This document shows, piece after piece, positions 26,149 to 35,143 of a stretch of DNA of 64,000 nucleotides (positions within the stretch are counted from its first letter, which is position 1; each line of letters opens with the position of its first letter). The notes beneath the pieces are model-generated. The model was not told where the DNA came from and searched no databases. It was given only the letters and a program-made list of their open reading frames with translations. The translations under genes and the position numbers were made by a program. This stretch comes from Pantoea sp. (GTDB lineage: Bacteria; Pseudomonadota; Gammaproteobacteria; Enterobacterales; Enterobacteriaceae): the NCBI RefSeq assembly GCF_028283705.1, contig NZ_JAPWKD010000034.1, forward strand, positions 434,001 through 498,000, written 5' to 3'.

Positions 26149-27189
26149 TTAAGGTGCCGGGTAAGTAAACTGACGATGAATCGCCTCAATGCCTTCCAGC
26201 ACATCCGCATTCAGCGTCAGATTAAAACTCTCCACATCCGTCTTCAGCTGTTCCAGCGTGGTCGCACCCAACAGGGTGCTGGCAACAAACGGCTGTTGAC
26301 GCACATAGGCCAGCGCCATCTGCGACGGGTCGAGATTGTGCTTCTTCGCCAGCTCCACATACGCCGCTACTGCCAGCTGTGACTGCTCGCTGCTGTAGCG
26401 GGTAAACCGGCTGAACAGGGTATTACGCGCCCCGGCCGGTTTTGCCCCGTTGAGATACTTGCCGCTTAAGGTACCGAACGCCAGGCTGGAGTAAGCCAGC
26501 AGTTCAACGCCTTCATGCTGGCTTATCTCCGCCAGACCTACCTCAAAGCTGCGGTTCAGCAGGCTATACGGGTTCTGAATAGTCACGATGCGCGGCAGCT
26601 CATGCTTCTCTGCCAGTTGCAGATAGCGCATCACGCCCCAGGCCGTTTCGTTCGACACGCCGATATAGCGAATCTTGCCCGCGCGTACCTGCTCGGTCAG
26701 CGCTTCCAGCGTTTCCAGCAGCGTGACCGGCACGGTGGATTCGGTGTACTGATAACCCAGCTTGCCAAAGAAGTTGGTCTGACGTTGCGGCCAGTGCAGC
26801 TGATAAAGATCGAGATAGTCGGTGTTCAGGCGCTTCAGGCTGGCGTCCAGCGCTTCACGGATATTTTTACGATCCAGTGCCTGGTTAGGACGAATCGACG
26901 CATCAGCGCCGCGTACCGGGCCTGCGACTTTACTTGCCAGGATAATCTTGTCACGGCTGCCACGCTGCTTCAGCCAGCTGCCAATATATTGTTCAGTTAA
27001 CCCCTGGGTTTCCGGGCGCGGCGGCACCGGATACATTTCAGCAGTATCAATCAGGTTGATCCCCTGACTGACAGCATAATCCAGTTGCGCATGAGCGTCG
27101 GCTTCGCTGTTCTGCTCACCAAACGTCATGGTTCCCAACCCCAGCTGACTCACTTCCAGCGTGCTATGGGGGATACGGTGATAGTGCAT
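26149..27189 (-). CDS. tas: NADP(H)-dependent aldo-keto reductase Tas
   Basis: This 346-residue TIM-barrel aldo-keto reductase shows the family tetrad in context: Asp and Tyr in NLIDTAEMYPVPPRPETQG, Lys in IILASKVAG, His in LYQLHWP. The cofactor-binding end near the C-terminus (ASTLLGATTLEQLKTDV) is typical. E. coli Tas has the same length and position between lplT and ygdR. The physiological substrate is unknown. Confidence 0.94.
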   Translation of the reverse strand: MHYHRIPHSTLEVSQLGLGTMTFGEQNSEADAHAQLDYAVSQGINLIDTAEMYPVPPRPETQGLTEQYIGSWLKQRGSRDKIILASKVAGPVRGADASIRPNQALDRKNIREALDASLKRLNTDYLDLYQLHWPQRQTNFFGKLGYQYTESTVPVTLLETLEALTEQVRAGKIRYIGVSNETAWGVMRYLQLAEKHELPRIVTIQNPYSLLNRSFEVGLAEISQHEGVELLAYSSLAFGTLSGKYLNGAKPAGARNTLFSRFTRYSSEQSQLAVAAYVELAKKHNLDPSQMALAYVRQQPFVASTLLGATTLEQLKTDVESFNLTLNADVLEGIEAIHRQFTYPAP

Positions 27190-27332
27190 TGCCGGCTTCC
27201 TTTTTTCATTATGGAATGGAATGTTGTGTCCTGTGGGACTATAGCGCGTGAAACGGCGCGGAAGGAAGGGGGGAAAGTTCGGGAAATCGCCTGCACAGCT
27301 GGAAAAATACCGCAGGCGATGAAATTTGGCAC

Positions 27333-27551
27333 TTAACGCTCAATGATGGTAGAGACCTCATCACCATTGATTTGCATTTCATGGCCCTGCTCGTCTTTGT
27401 ACTGCACCAGGCCAGTGTCTTTATCAATCGCTGGTTTGCCTTCCGTCATAATCATGCGGCCATCTTTGGTCGCCATCACGTAATCACTGCTGCAGCCACT
27501 CAATACTACTGCCGCCAGCACCAGCCCCATTGCACTTACCAACCCTTTCAT
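27333..27551 (-). CDS. ygdR: YgdI/YgdR family lipoprotein (YgdR)
   Basis: This 72-residue small lipoprotein has a signal ending in LSGC (Cys20), then a DUF903 SH3-like domain (SDYVMATKDGRMIMTEGKPAIDKDTGLVQYKDEQG). A paralogue occurs at 55533 (YgdI). GGGAG precedes the ATG. Position next to tas matches E. coli. The function is not established. Confidence 0.9.
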   Translation of the reverse strand: MKGLVSAMGLVLAAVVLSGCSSDYVMATKDGRMIMTEGKPAIDKDTGLVQYKDEQGHEMQINGDEVSTIIER

Positions 27552-27640
27552 TCGCGACTCCCTTACACAACTTCAACAGCAAAAGTGTAGTAATAAATGG
27601 TTTTGGCGTTGGGGGTAATCACATCATTCCGAAAAGCAAC

Positions 27641-27659
27641 GGGCGAGCATGACTCGCCC
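27641..27659 (-). terminator. Stem-loop after the TerC-family gene
   Basis: GGGCGAG and CTCGCCC make a seven-pair stem with a five-base loop, ten bases beyond the ygdQ stop. A short T-rich stretch (gttgctttt) follows on the minus strand. Confidence 0.55.
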
Positions 27660-27668
27660 TTGACTTTC

Positions 27669-28379
27669 TCAGGCCGCGCCTTTCCTGCTGCGCATCAGAT
27701 TCAGGCATTCCACTGCCATCGAGAAGAACATGGCAAAATAAATGTAACCTTTTGGTACATGGACGCCAAAACTCTCCAGAATCAGGGTAAAGCCGACCAG
27801 AATCAGAAAAGCCAGCGCCAGCATTTTCACTGAAGGGTGACGGTCAACAAACTCGCCGATGGTCCGCGCCGCGAACATCATCATCAGTACGGCAATCACC
27901 ACCGCCATCATCATAATAATCAGATGGTCCGACAGACCCACGGCAGTAATCACCGAATCGAGGCTGAAAATAATGTCCAGCAGCATGATCTGCACGATGG
28001 CACCAAGGAACGAATGCACGTTGGTTTTATGCTCTTCTTCACCACCCTCAATGGTTTCGTGGATCTCCATACTGGATTTCCACAGCAGAAACAGGCCACC
28101 AAACAGCAGAATCAAATCACGCGCGGAGAAGGCGTGGTCCATGATCGAGAACAGCGGATTGGTCAGTCGCACCACCCAGGCTATCGAGGCCAGTAGCCCG
28201 AGGCGCATCAGCATGGCACCCATCAAACCCAGACGGCGCGCGCGATTTTGTTGATGTTTGGGGAGCTTCGCCACCACCAGGGAAAGGAAAATAATGTTAT
28301 CGATGCCCAGAACCACTTCCAGAATGGTTAATGTCCCCAGCGCCAGCCAGGCGTTGGGATCAGCAATCCAGTCAAACAT
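27669..28379 (-). CDS. ygdQ: TerC/UPF0053-family inner-membrane protein YgdQ
   Basis: This protein of about 236 residues has seven predicted membrane helices. The family signatures are EVVLGIDNIIFLSLV near the N-terminus and DIIFSLDSVITAVG in the middle, with paired acidic residues inside helices suggesting metal-ion handling. E. coli YgdQ is 237 residues and begins near the equivalent of MFDWIADPNAW, so the ATG at 28379 is preferred. A TTG at 28391 directly abuts an AGGA sequence and would add four residues. Confidence 0.9.
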   Translation of the reverse strand: MFDWIADPNAWLALGTLTILEVVLGIDNIIFLSLVVAKLPKHQQNRARRLGLMGAMLMRLGLLASIAWVVRLTNPLFSIMDHAFSARDLILLFGGLFLLWKSSMEIHETIEGGEEEHKTNVHSFLGAIVQIMLLDIIFSLDSVITAVGLSDHLIIMMMAVVIAVLMMMFAARTIGEFVDRHPSVKMLALAFLILVGFTLILESFGVHVPKGYIYFAMFFSMAVECLNLMRSRKGAA

Positions 28380-28426
28380 GTGTACATTCAATCCTAAACG
28401 AAAAGTAAACGGCGATTATACACTTC

Positions 28427-28533
28427 ATCATTCAAGTTGCAGCTGCGTTAGCTGCGTGTGCTCACCCCAGTCACTTACTTATGTAAGCTCCTGAGGATTC
28501 ACCCACTTGCCGCCTTGCTGCACCTCGAATGAT
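28427..28533. repeat. ERIC element
   Basis: This is an imperfect palindrome between mutH and ygdQ. It contains the diagnostic ERIC core: CTCACCCCAGTCACTTACTT followed directly by ATGTAAGCTCCTGAGGATTC, that is, the two classical ERIC primer sites with one change (CTGAGG for CTGGGG). Outer arms ATCATTC and GAATGAT match. ERIC elements are intergenic repeats of enterobacteria that are moved in trans by an unknown means. Confidence 0.9.
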
Positions 28534-28550
28534 TTCGTGTATCGACATGT

Positions 28551-29237
28551 TCACAGCAAAAAATGGCGCGCCAGCAGTGGGCCAGTGAAACTCTTCTTGA
28601 GATAAAAGCCGCGAGGTAGCGTCATTATAGGCTCTCCATGCTCGCCAATGGCTTCGGTCAGCGCTTTGCTGTTGGCGGCTTTCGGGCGAAGTTGCAGCCA
28701 GGCACCGTGACGCGCGGTGATGCGTTCCACCTGGCCGAGCACAATCATATCCATCAGTTCCTCCCAGTCATGGCGCAGTTGCTCCTCTTCTTCGGCACTG
28801 GGATGCCACAGCAGCGGCGATCCAACGCGCCGCTCCGCCAGCGGCAATGCACGATCGCCTTCCACCGGGATCCACAATACGCGTGCCAGCTTATGGCGCA
28901 CATGGCTGGTTTCCCAGGTGACGCCGCTGTTGCCCGTGAGCGGAGCGACGCAGACAAAGGTGGTTTCCAGCGGTTTCCCCAGTGCATCGACCGGGATGGT
29001 TTTCAGCTCGATACCGAGGTGAGCAAAATCCTGCTCCGCTTTACTGCCTGCGCTGGCACCGAGGTGCATCTCCAGCAGCATCCCCACCCAGCCTTTATCC
29101 CGCTTCAGATTGGCAGGCATGGGCAGACCCAGCTGCGCAGCCAGAGCAGCAAAGCTTTGCCCCGCCAGCTGCCGGGCGCGTTGCAGCAATTCCGCTTCAT
29201 TTTTTGGTGGCTCAGGCAGTAAAGCAGGGGAACTCAT
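28551..29237 (-). CDS. mutH: DNA mismatch repair endonuclease MutH
   Basis: This GATC-specific endonuclease nicks the unmethylated strand during methyl-directed mismatch repair after activation by MutL. The conserved core is present: KRDKGWVGMLLE, DFAHLGIELKTIPVD (the Asp...Glu-X-Lys nuclease motif), and VAPLTGNSGVTWETSHVRHKL. With the start at 29237 it is 228 residues (E. coli 229). An ATG four codons upstream (29249) is also possible, and neither has a strong ribosome site. The C-terminus (LLARHFLL) matches the family. Confidence 0.95.
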   Translation of the reverse strand: MSSPALLPEPPKNEAELLQRARQLAGQSFAALAAQLGLPMPANLKRDKGWVGMLLEMHLGASAGSKAEQDFAHLGIELKTIPVDALGKPLETTFVCVAPLTGNSGVTWETSHVRHKLARVLWIPVEGDRALPLAERRVGSPLLWHPSAEEEEQLRHDWEELMDMIVLGQVERITARHGAWLQLRPKAANSKALTEAIGEHGEPIMTLPRGFYLKKSFTGPLLARHFLL

Positions 29238-29285
29238 GGTTTTACTCATTTTGATTAAAAGATAGGCAGTAATGGCGTGCGCAGG

Positions 29286-29752
29286 TTGTCCACAAAATGC
29301 AGCCACTTATTTTGCTGATAATAGCATGATTCAGCGTGCTTTTTTATTTGCTGCTCATCCACGGCTGGCAAGGGCACGGCAGGTTATCCCGGTTTGTTAT
29401 CGACAATAAACAGGATCTTAAACCCAGTTATCCACAGAAAGATGGGATAACCCCGGCTTTAACCAACCCCTGTTTCCATTTACAGCCTTGACTTTAGCGA
29501 TTTGCTGGCTTTTTTTCCCATTTCTGACCAGGTTTAGGACATTCTCTGTGGATAAAAACAACGGAGGTCGATCTTTGACCAGTTTGCCAGCAGGCGGTTA
29601 TGCGTCCCGGATATTTTTGCCTGTAAATCCCGGGAATTATCTTTTATCCATAAGAAAACATTGGATTTTATTATTGTCTGGTCCTGTTGTGATAAGACTT
29701 TTCCGAAGCGGTTATTCAATTAATTCCCGTGTTCTGCACAAAGCTATCCACA
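29286..29752 (+). promoter_or_regulatory. DARS2: DARS2-like DnaA-box cluster (mutH-rppH intergenic region)
   Basis: This 600-base gap carries two perfect DnaA boxes: TTATCCACA at 29428-29436 and its reverse at 29547-29555. Four single-mismatch boxes are also present (29286-29294 TTGTCCACA; 29397-29405 TTATCGACA; 29644-29652 TTATCCATA; 29744-29752 CTATCCACA). In E. coli the DnaA-reactivating sequence DARS2, which exchanges ADP for ATP on DnaA with IHF and Fis, lies in the intergenic region between mutH and rppH (ygdP). An IHF-like match, AATCAAGCTATTC, lies at 29886. No convincing gene is seen in the interval. Confidence 0.82.
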
Positions 29753-29921
29753 GAAAAGGTGAATAAAATCGCCATGAAATCGACACCCCTGTTCATAACC
29801 TGGCTAAACTCTGTGAGTTATCCTGTAATTATTCCGTCATCACCCCGGATATCCAGTGGTTTACCGCCTGTAAGGAGTGTGAAACAATCAAGCTATTCAA
29901 ATTTAGCTTTGAGGTAGTCCA

Positions 29922-30449
29922 GTGATCGATGATGATGGCTACCGCCCGAATGTTGGTATCGTAATCTGTAACAGGCAAGGACAAGTGTTATGGGCCAGGC
30001 GCTTTGGACAGCACTCCTGGCAATTTCCCCAGGGAGGCATCAATCCCGGTGAAACCGCAGAACAGGCGATGTATCGCGAACTGTTTGAAGAAGTGGGTTT
30101 GCACCGTAAAGATGTTCGAATACTTGCTTCAACCCGTAACTGGTTACGTTACAAATTGCCAAAACGTTTGGTGCGTTGGGACACAAAGCCGGTGTGTATC
30201 GGCCAGAAACAAAAGTGGTTTCTTCTGCAGTTGATGAGTAGTGACGCGGATATCAATGTGCAACACAGCAGCACGCCAGAGTTTGACGGCTGGCGCTGGG
30301 TCAGCTTCTGGTATCCGGTGCGTCAGGTTGTCTCCTTCAAACGTGACGTCTACCGTCGCGTAATGAAGGAATTCGCTGGCGTGGTGATGACTATGCAGGA
30401 GAGTGCAGGGCCGCGCAATGCCGCAGCCCATCGACGTAAGAGAGGATAG
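29922..30449 (+). CDS. rppH: RNA pyrophosphohydrolase RppH
   Basis: This 175-residue Nudix hydrolase removes pyrophosphate from 5'-triphosphorylated mRNA, which triggers RNase E decay. The Nudix box spans residues 38-60 (GGINPGETAEQAMYRELFEE). The first 115 residues are almost identical to E. coli RppH. The start is GTG (GTG ATC GAT GAT), as in E. coli. The C-terminus ends in RRKRG. ptsP follows after 12 bases. Confidence 0.97.
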   Translation: MIDDDGYRPNVGIVICNRQGQVLWARRFGQHSWQFPQGGINPGETAEQAMYRELFEEVGLHRKDVRILASTRNWLRYKLPKRLVRWDTKPVCIGQKQKWFLLQLMSSDADINVQHSSTPEFDGWRWVSFWYPVRQVVSFKRDVYRRVMKEFAGVVMTMQESAGPRNAAAHRRKRG

Positions 30450-30461
30450 GCCACGCCCTTT

Positions 30462-32708
30462 ATGCTCACTCAGTTGCGCGAAATAGTAGAAAAAGTGGCG
30501 AGTGCGCCGCGTCTGAATGAAGCACTCGACCTTCTGGTAAACGAAATTTGCCTTGCGATGGAGACCGAGGTTTGCTCGGTCTACCTCGCTGATCACGATC
30601 GTCGCTGCTATTACCTGATGGCAACACGCGGGCTGAAAAAACCGCGTGGTCGCACGGTCACGCTGGCATTTGACGAGGGTATTGTGGGTCTGGTTGGCCG
30701 TCTGGCCGAGCCGATCAACCTCGCTGATGCGCAGAGCCACCCCAGCTTCAAATACATTCCTTCAGTGAAAGAGGAGCGCTATCGCTCCTTCCTCGGTGTG
30801 CCCATTATCAGCCGCCGCCAGCTGCTGGGCGTGCTGGTGGTGCAGCAGCGCGAGCATCGTCAGTTCGACGAAAGCGAAGAATCTTTTCTGGTGACGCTGG
30901 CAACCCAGATGGCGGCATTGTTGTCGCAATCGCAGCTGGGTCAGCTCTTTGGTCAATTCCGTCAGTCACGGGTAAAAGCTATTGCTGCCTCGCCTGGTGT
31001 GGCGGTAGCGCCGGGTTGGGTCGATGAGACACAGCCTCTGCTTGATCAGGTTTCCGCTGCTTCAACGCTGGATGTGCAGCGTGAACGCGACCGTCTGGCC
31101 GTCGCTATGAGCGAAGCCGCCAATGAATTCCGCCGCTTCAGTAAACGTTTCACCGCCAGCGTGCAAAAAGAGAGCGCAGCGATCTTCGATTTGTATTCGC
31201 ACCTGCTGACTGACGCGCGCCTGAAAAAAGATCTGTTTGCCGAGATCGAACGCGGATCTGTCGCGGAATGGGCAGTCAAAACGGTGATCGAGAAGTTTGC
31301 CGCCCAGTTTGCCAGCTTGCAGGATCAATATCTGCGCGAGCGGGCCGGGGATCTGCGTGTGCTGGGCCAGCGTCTGCTGTTCCACCTTGATGATTCCCTG
31401 GTGGGCACCAATGCCTGGCCGGAACGTTTTGTACTGGTTGCTGATGAGCTCACCGCAACCACGCTAGCCGAACTGCCTCACGAGCGGCTGGCAGGCGTGG
31501 TAGTGCGCGACGGCGCGGCCAACTCCCATGCGGCGATCCTGACGCGTGCTATGGGTATCCCGACGGTGATGGGTGCAGATATCTTGCCTGCCCAGCTCAA
31601 CAAACGCTTGCTGATTGTCGATGGTTATCGCGGCGAGTTGCTGATCGATCCTGAGCCGGTGCTGGTGCAGGAATATCAGAGGCTGATCAGCGAAGAAAAC
31701 GCGCTGAGCAAAATGGCTGAAGATGTGGTTGAGCAGCCGGGCGAGCTGAAAAGCGGCGAACGCGTGCAGGTGATGCTCAATGCCGGTCTCAGCCCGGAGC
31801 ATGAGCGCGCGCTCGACAGCTGGGTCGATGGTATTGGCCTGTACCGCACCGAAATTCCCTTTATGCTGCAAAACGGCTTCCCGTCGGAAGAGGAGCAAGT
31901 GGCGCAGTATCAGGGCATGTTGCAACTGTTCCACAACAAGCCGGTGACGCTGCGCACGCTGGATGTCGGCGCGGATAAGCAACTGCCGTATATGCCGATC
32001 AGTGAGGAGAATCCCTGCCTCGGCTGGCGCGGTATCCGCTTAACCCTCGACCAGCCGGAAATCTTTCTGGTGCAGGTGCGCGCTATGCTGCGCGCCAATG
32101 CGGCCTCGGGCAATCTCAGCATTTTGCTGCCGATGATCAGCCATATTGATGAGATCGAGGACGCGCGCCGTCTGATTGATCGTGCCGGGCGGGAGGTGGA
32201 AGAGATGCTTGGTTACATCATTCCGAAGCCGCGCATTGGCGTGATGATCGAAGTACCGTCGATGCTGTTTCTGATCCCGCATCTGGCGGATCGTGTCGAT
32301 TTTGTCTCGGTTGGCACCAACGATCTGACCCAGTATCTGCTGGCGGTGGATCGCAACAATACCCGTGTGGCGAATCTTTACGATCCGCTGCATCCGGCGA
32401 TGTTGCGCGCGTTGCAAACCATTGCGCAGGAAGCCCACAAGGCCAAGCTGGAACTGGGACTGTGTGGTGAAATGGCTGGCGATCCGATGTGTGTCGCGCT
32501 GTTGGTGGGGCTAGGCTATCGCCACCTCAGTATGAACGGTAAAAATATCCCGCGCGTGAAATATCTGCTGCGTCATCTCGACAAAGAAGAAACGCAGAAG
32601 CTGAGCGAGCAGGTCGTGGCGGCCCACACCGCTTCGGAAGTCCGCCATCAGGTATCCGCTTTTATGGAGCGACGCGGCTTGGGTGGATTGATTCGCGGTG
32701 GTCGCTAA
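30462..32708 (+). CDS. ptsP: PtsP (EI-Ntr), nitrogen phosphotransferase enzyme I
   Basis: This 748-residue cytoplasmic kinase passes phosphate from phosphoenolpyruvate to NPr. An N-terminal GAF domain (about residues 1-160) is followed by the enzyme I phosphohistidine domain, with the active His356 in DGAANSHAAILTRAMG, and the PEP-binding TIM barrel (FVSVGTNDLTQY; ELGLCGEMAGDP, with the catalytic Cys). Length and residue numbering equal E. coli PtsP. It is probably co-transcribed with rppH. Confidence 0.97.
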   Translation: MLTQLREIVEKVASAPRLNEALDLLVNEICLAMETEVCSVYLADHDRRCYYLMATRGLKKPRGRTVTLAFDEGIVGLVGRLAEPINLADAQSHPSFKYIPSVKEERYRSFLGVPIISRRQLLGVLVVQQREHRQFDESEESFLVTLATQMAALLSQSQLGQLFGQFRQSRVKAIAASPGVAVAPGWVDETQPLLDQVSAASTLDVQRERDRLAVAMSEAANEFRRFSKRFTASVQKESAAIFDLYSHLLTDARLKKDLFAEIERGSVAEWAVKTVIEKFAAQFASLQDQYLRERAGDLRVLGQRLLFHLDDSLVGTNAWPERFVLVADELTATTLAELPHERLAGVVVRDGAANSHAAILTRAMGIPTVMGADILPAQLNKRLLIVDGYRGELLIDPEPVLVQEYQRLISEENALSKMAEDVVEQPGELKSGERVQVMLNAGLSPEHERALDSWVDGIGLYRTEIPFMLQNGFPSEEEQVAQYQGMLQLFHNKPVTLRTLDVGADKQLPYMPISEENPCLGWRGIRLTLDQPEIFLVQVRAMLRANAASGNLSILLPMISHIDEIEDARRLIDRAGREVEEMLGYIIPKPRIGVMIEVPSMLFLIPHLADRVDFVSVGTNDLTQYLLAVDRNNTRVANLYDPLHPAMLRALQTIAQEAHKAKLELGLCGEMAGDPMCVALLVGLGYRHLSMNGKNIPRVKYLLRHLDKEETQKLSEQVVAAHTASEVRHQVSAFMERRGLGGLIRGGR

Positions 32709-32819
32709 GGTTTACATTTCTGCGGCATTTATGAAAACACCGCTGTGCTATTATGCGCAGCCTTTATTGCATTGCCCCTGGCCACACCGTTTTCAGGGCA
32801 GAAAATTCCATGGTGAAAG

Positions 32820-33701
32820 ATGACTAACGGCTATATCGCTTTTCCCCAATTTGACCCGGTGATTTTCTCCGTCGGGCCGATTTCGCTCCACTGGTACGGT
32901 TTGATGTATCTGGTGGGCTTTATATTCGCTATGTGGCTGGCGGTGCGTCGTGCCAACAAGCCAGGCAGCGGCTGGAAAAAAGAGGAAGTGGAAAACCTGT
33001 TGTATGCGGGTTTCCTCGGCGTATTCCTCGGTGGCCGCATCGGTTATGTGTTGTTCTACAACCTGCCGTTGTTCCTTGAGAATCCGCTGTATCTGTTCAA
33101 AGTCTGGGATGGCGGGATGTCGTTCCACGGCGGTCTGATGGGCGTGATCGTGGTTATGCTGATCTTTGCCCGTCGTACCAAACGTACTTTCTTCCAGGTC
33201 TCTGATTTTATTGCACCGCTGATCCCATTTGGCCTCGGTGCGGGTCGTCTCGGTAACTTTATCAATGGTGAACTGTGGGGCCGTGTGGCACCTGATTTTA
33301 AATTCGCCATGCTGTTCCCGGGTTCGCGCAGCGAAGACGTGGCGCTGGCGGCCACTAACCCGCAGTATCAATCCCTGCTGAATACCTACGGTGTACTGCC
33401 GCGTCATCCGTCGCAGCTGTATGAACTGATGCTGGAAGGGGTGGTGCTGTTCATCATCCTCAACCTGTTTATCCGCAAGCCACGCCCGATGGGCAGCGTG
33501 TCGGGACTGTTCCTGATTGGCTACGGCGCATTCCGTATTATTGTTGAATTCTTCCGTCAGCCGGACGCACAGCTGGGTCTGTTCGACGGCGGTATCAGTA
33601 TGGGGCAGATTCTCTCGACTCCAATGATTCTGGCTGGCGTGATTATGATGATTTGGGCGTATCGTCGTCACCCACAGCAACAACCGCGAGAGGTAAAATG
33701 A
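32820..33701 (+). CDS. lgt: Prolipoprotein diacylglyceryl transferase
   Basis: This 293-residue inner-membrane enzyme adds diacylglycerol from phosphatidylglycerol to the lipobox cysteine of prolipoproteins. Several lipoprotein substrates are encoded in this window. The conserved Lgt signature GAGRLGNFINGELWGR, the HGG motif in MSFHGGLMG, and the C-terminal YGAFRIIVEFFRQPD are present. It overlaps thyA by four bases, and this two-gene operon is conserved in enterobacteria. Confidence 0.97.
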   Translation: MTNGYIAFPQFDPVIFSVGPISLHWYGLMYLVGFIFAMWLAVRRANKPGSGWKKEEVENLLYAGFLGVFLGGRIGYVLFYNLPLFLENPLYLFKVWDGGMSFHGGLMGVIVVMLIFARRTKRTFFQVSDFIAPLIPFGLGAGRLGNFINGELWGRVAPDFKFAMLFPGSRSEDVALAATNPQYQSLLNTYGVLPRHPSQLYELMLEGVVLFIILNLFIRKPRPMGSVSGLFLIGYGAFRIIVEFFRQPDAQLGLFDGGISMGQILSTPMILAGVIMMIWAYRRHPQQQPREVK

Positions 33702-34492
33702 AACAGTATCTGGATCTGATGCAACATGTGCTGAATGAAGGCGCAGAAAAGGCCGACCGTACCGGCACTGGCACGCTCTCCATTTTTGGCCACCAGATGC
33801 GTTTCAATTTGCAGGATGGTTTTCCGCTGGTGACCACCAAGAAATGCCACCTGCGCTCCATCATCCATGAATTGTTGTGGTTCCTGAAAGGTGAAACCAA
33901 CATTGGTTACCTGAAAGACAATAACGTCACCATCTGGGATGAATGGGCGGATGAAAACGGTGATCTTGGCCCGGTCTACGGCAAACAATGGCGTAGCTGG
34001 GGCTGCGCCAGCGGTGAAGAGATTGACCAGATTTCCCGCGTGATTGAGCAACTGAAACGCGACCCGGATTCGCGCCGCATCATCGTTTCGGCGTGGAATG
34101 TGGGTGAACTGGATAAGATGGCGCTGGCTCCGTGCCACGCGTTCTTCCAGTTCTACGTGGCGAATGGCAAGCTTTCATGCCAGCTGTATCAGCGCTCATG
34201 CGACATCTTCCTGGGTCTGCCATTCAACATCGCCAGCTATGCGTTGCTGGTGCATATGGTGGCGCAGCAGTGTGACCTTGAGGTGGGCGATTTTGTCTGG
34301 ACCGGTGGCGATACCCATCTGTACAGCAACCACCTGGAACAGGCGCGCCTGCAACTGACCCGCGAACCGCGTCCGCTGCCGAAGCTGGTTATCAAGCGTA
34401 AGCCAGCCTCGATCTTTGATTATCAGTTCGAAGATTTCGAGATTGAAGGTTACGATCCGCATCCGGCGATCAAAGCGCCAGTCGCGATTTAA
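33698..34492 (+). CDS. thyA: Thymidylate synthase
   Basis: This 264-residue enzyme (same length as E. coli ThyA) methylates dUMP to dTMP using methylene-tetrahydrofolate. The catalytic Cys146 is in LAPCHAFFQFYV. The folate and dUMP residues lie in RSCDIFLGLPFNIASYALL and GDTHLYSNH. The start at 33698 gives an ATGA overlap with lgt. A further in-frame upstream extension is inside lgt and is not used. A strong terminator follows. Confidence 0.98.
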   Translation: MKQYLDLMQHVLNEGAEKADRTGTGTLSIFGHQMRFNLQDGFPLVTTKKCHLRSIIHELLWFLKGETNIGYLKDNNVTIWDEWADENGDLGPVYGKQWRSWGCASGEEIDQISRVIEQLKRDPDSRRIIVSAWNVGELDKMALAPCHAFFQFYVANGKLSCQLYQRSCDIFLGLPFNIASYALLVHMVAQQCDLEVGDFVWTGGDTHLYSNHLEQARLQLTREPRPLPKLVIKRKPASIFDYQFEDFEIEGYDPHPAIKAPVAI

Positions 34493-34513
34493 ACCTGAGA
34501 ATATTTGCCAAAA

Positions 34514-34539
34514 GCCCTGCCTGAGTGCAGGGCTTTTTT
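34514..34539 (+). terminator. Rho-independent terminator of lgt-thyA
   Basis: GCCCTGC and GCAGGGC pair around a five-base loop and are followed by six T, about 20 bases after the thyA stop. A run of A upstream extends the stem. Confidence 0.9.
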
Positions 34540-34666
34540 GTTTCATCCTCTGGAATACGCCTCGCAAAATCCTGTATTTCTCTGCCATCTCCCTCTCTTT
34601 TCCTGCGCCCGCTTTTCCAGAATGCTGCTTTCCTGCTTGAGCCGTTAAGGCCTTCAGCGCAGCCTG

Positions 34667-35143
34667 ATGGCCATGAACAGAAACGATGAAAACGGTTTTA
34701 CCCTGCCGGAGTTATTACTGGTGATGGTGATCGCCGGCGTGCTTAGCCTCGGTACTTTACAGGGCTGGCAACGCTGGCAGCAGCATCAGCAGTTACGGGA
34801 AAGCGTACTGCAACTCCAGGGCTTTTTGCTGCGGCTGCGTGCCTATGCCAGCTGGCATAACACGGATGCCAGCCTGTGGCTGCAATCCGGTGATCCTGGT
34901 TGTATCGGCAGCGGAACGCATCCGGTGGACGGATGCCTGTCAGCATCACGCTGGATCTTTACACCACCACATACGGGCGTGCGTCTCGTCAGTATCACCG
35001 GCGAACCAGGGTTTTATGGTCGTCGCGATGTGGCACGGGCAGGCAGTATTGATATTGAAAGCAGCGCCGGGCGCTGGCGGGTGATTATCTCAGCCCGCGC
35101 GCGCATTCGTGCCTGTCCGGCGGGAGAGAAGGGATGCGAATAA
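34667..35143 (+). CDS. ppdA: Prepilin-peptidase-dependent protein PpdA (minor pseudopilin)
   Basis: This 158-residue type IV pilin-like protein has a short basic leader, then the class III cleavage site and hydrophobic helix (G/FTLPELLLVMVIAGVLSLG), including the conserved Glu at position +5. A second ATG at 34673 could equally be the start. It is the first of four small genes matching E. coli ppdA-ppdB-ygdB-ppdC, thought to be minor pilins that prime pilus assembly. It overlaps ppdB by ten bases. Confidence 0.88.
   Translation: MAMNRNDENGFTLPELLLVMVIAGVLSLGTLQGWQRWQQHQQLRESVLQLQGFLLRLRAYASWHNTDASLWLQSGDPGCIGSGTHPVDGCLSASRWIFTPPHTGVRLVSITGEPGFYGRRDVARAGSIDIESSAGRWRVIISARARIRACPAGEKGCE

Noticed and set aside
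29488..29917. Short open frames in the mutH-rppH gap
   Set aside because: No plausible ribosome sites or protein features; the interval is better explained by the DnaA-box cluster.
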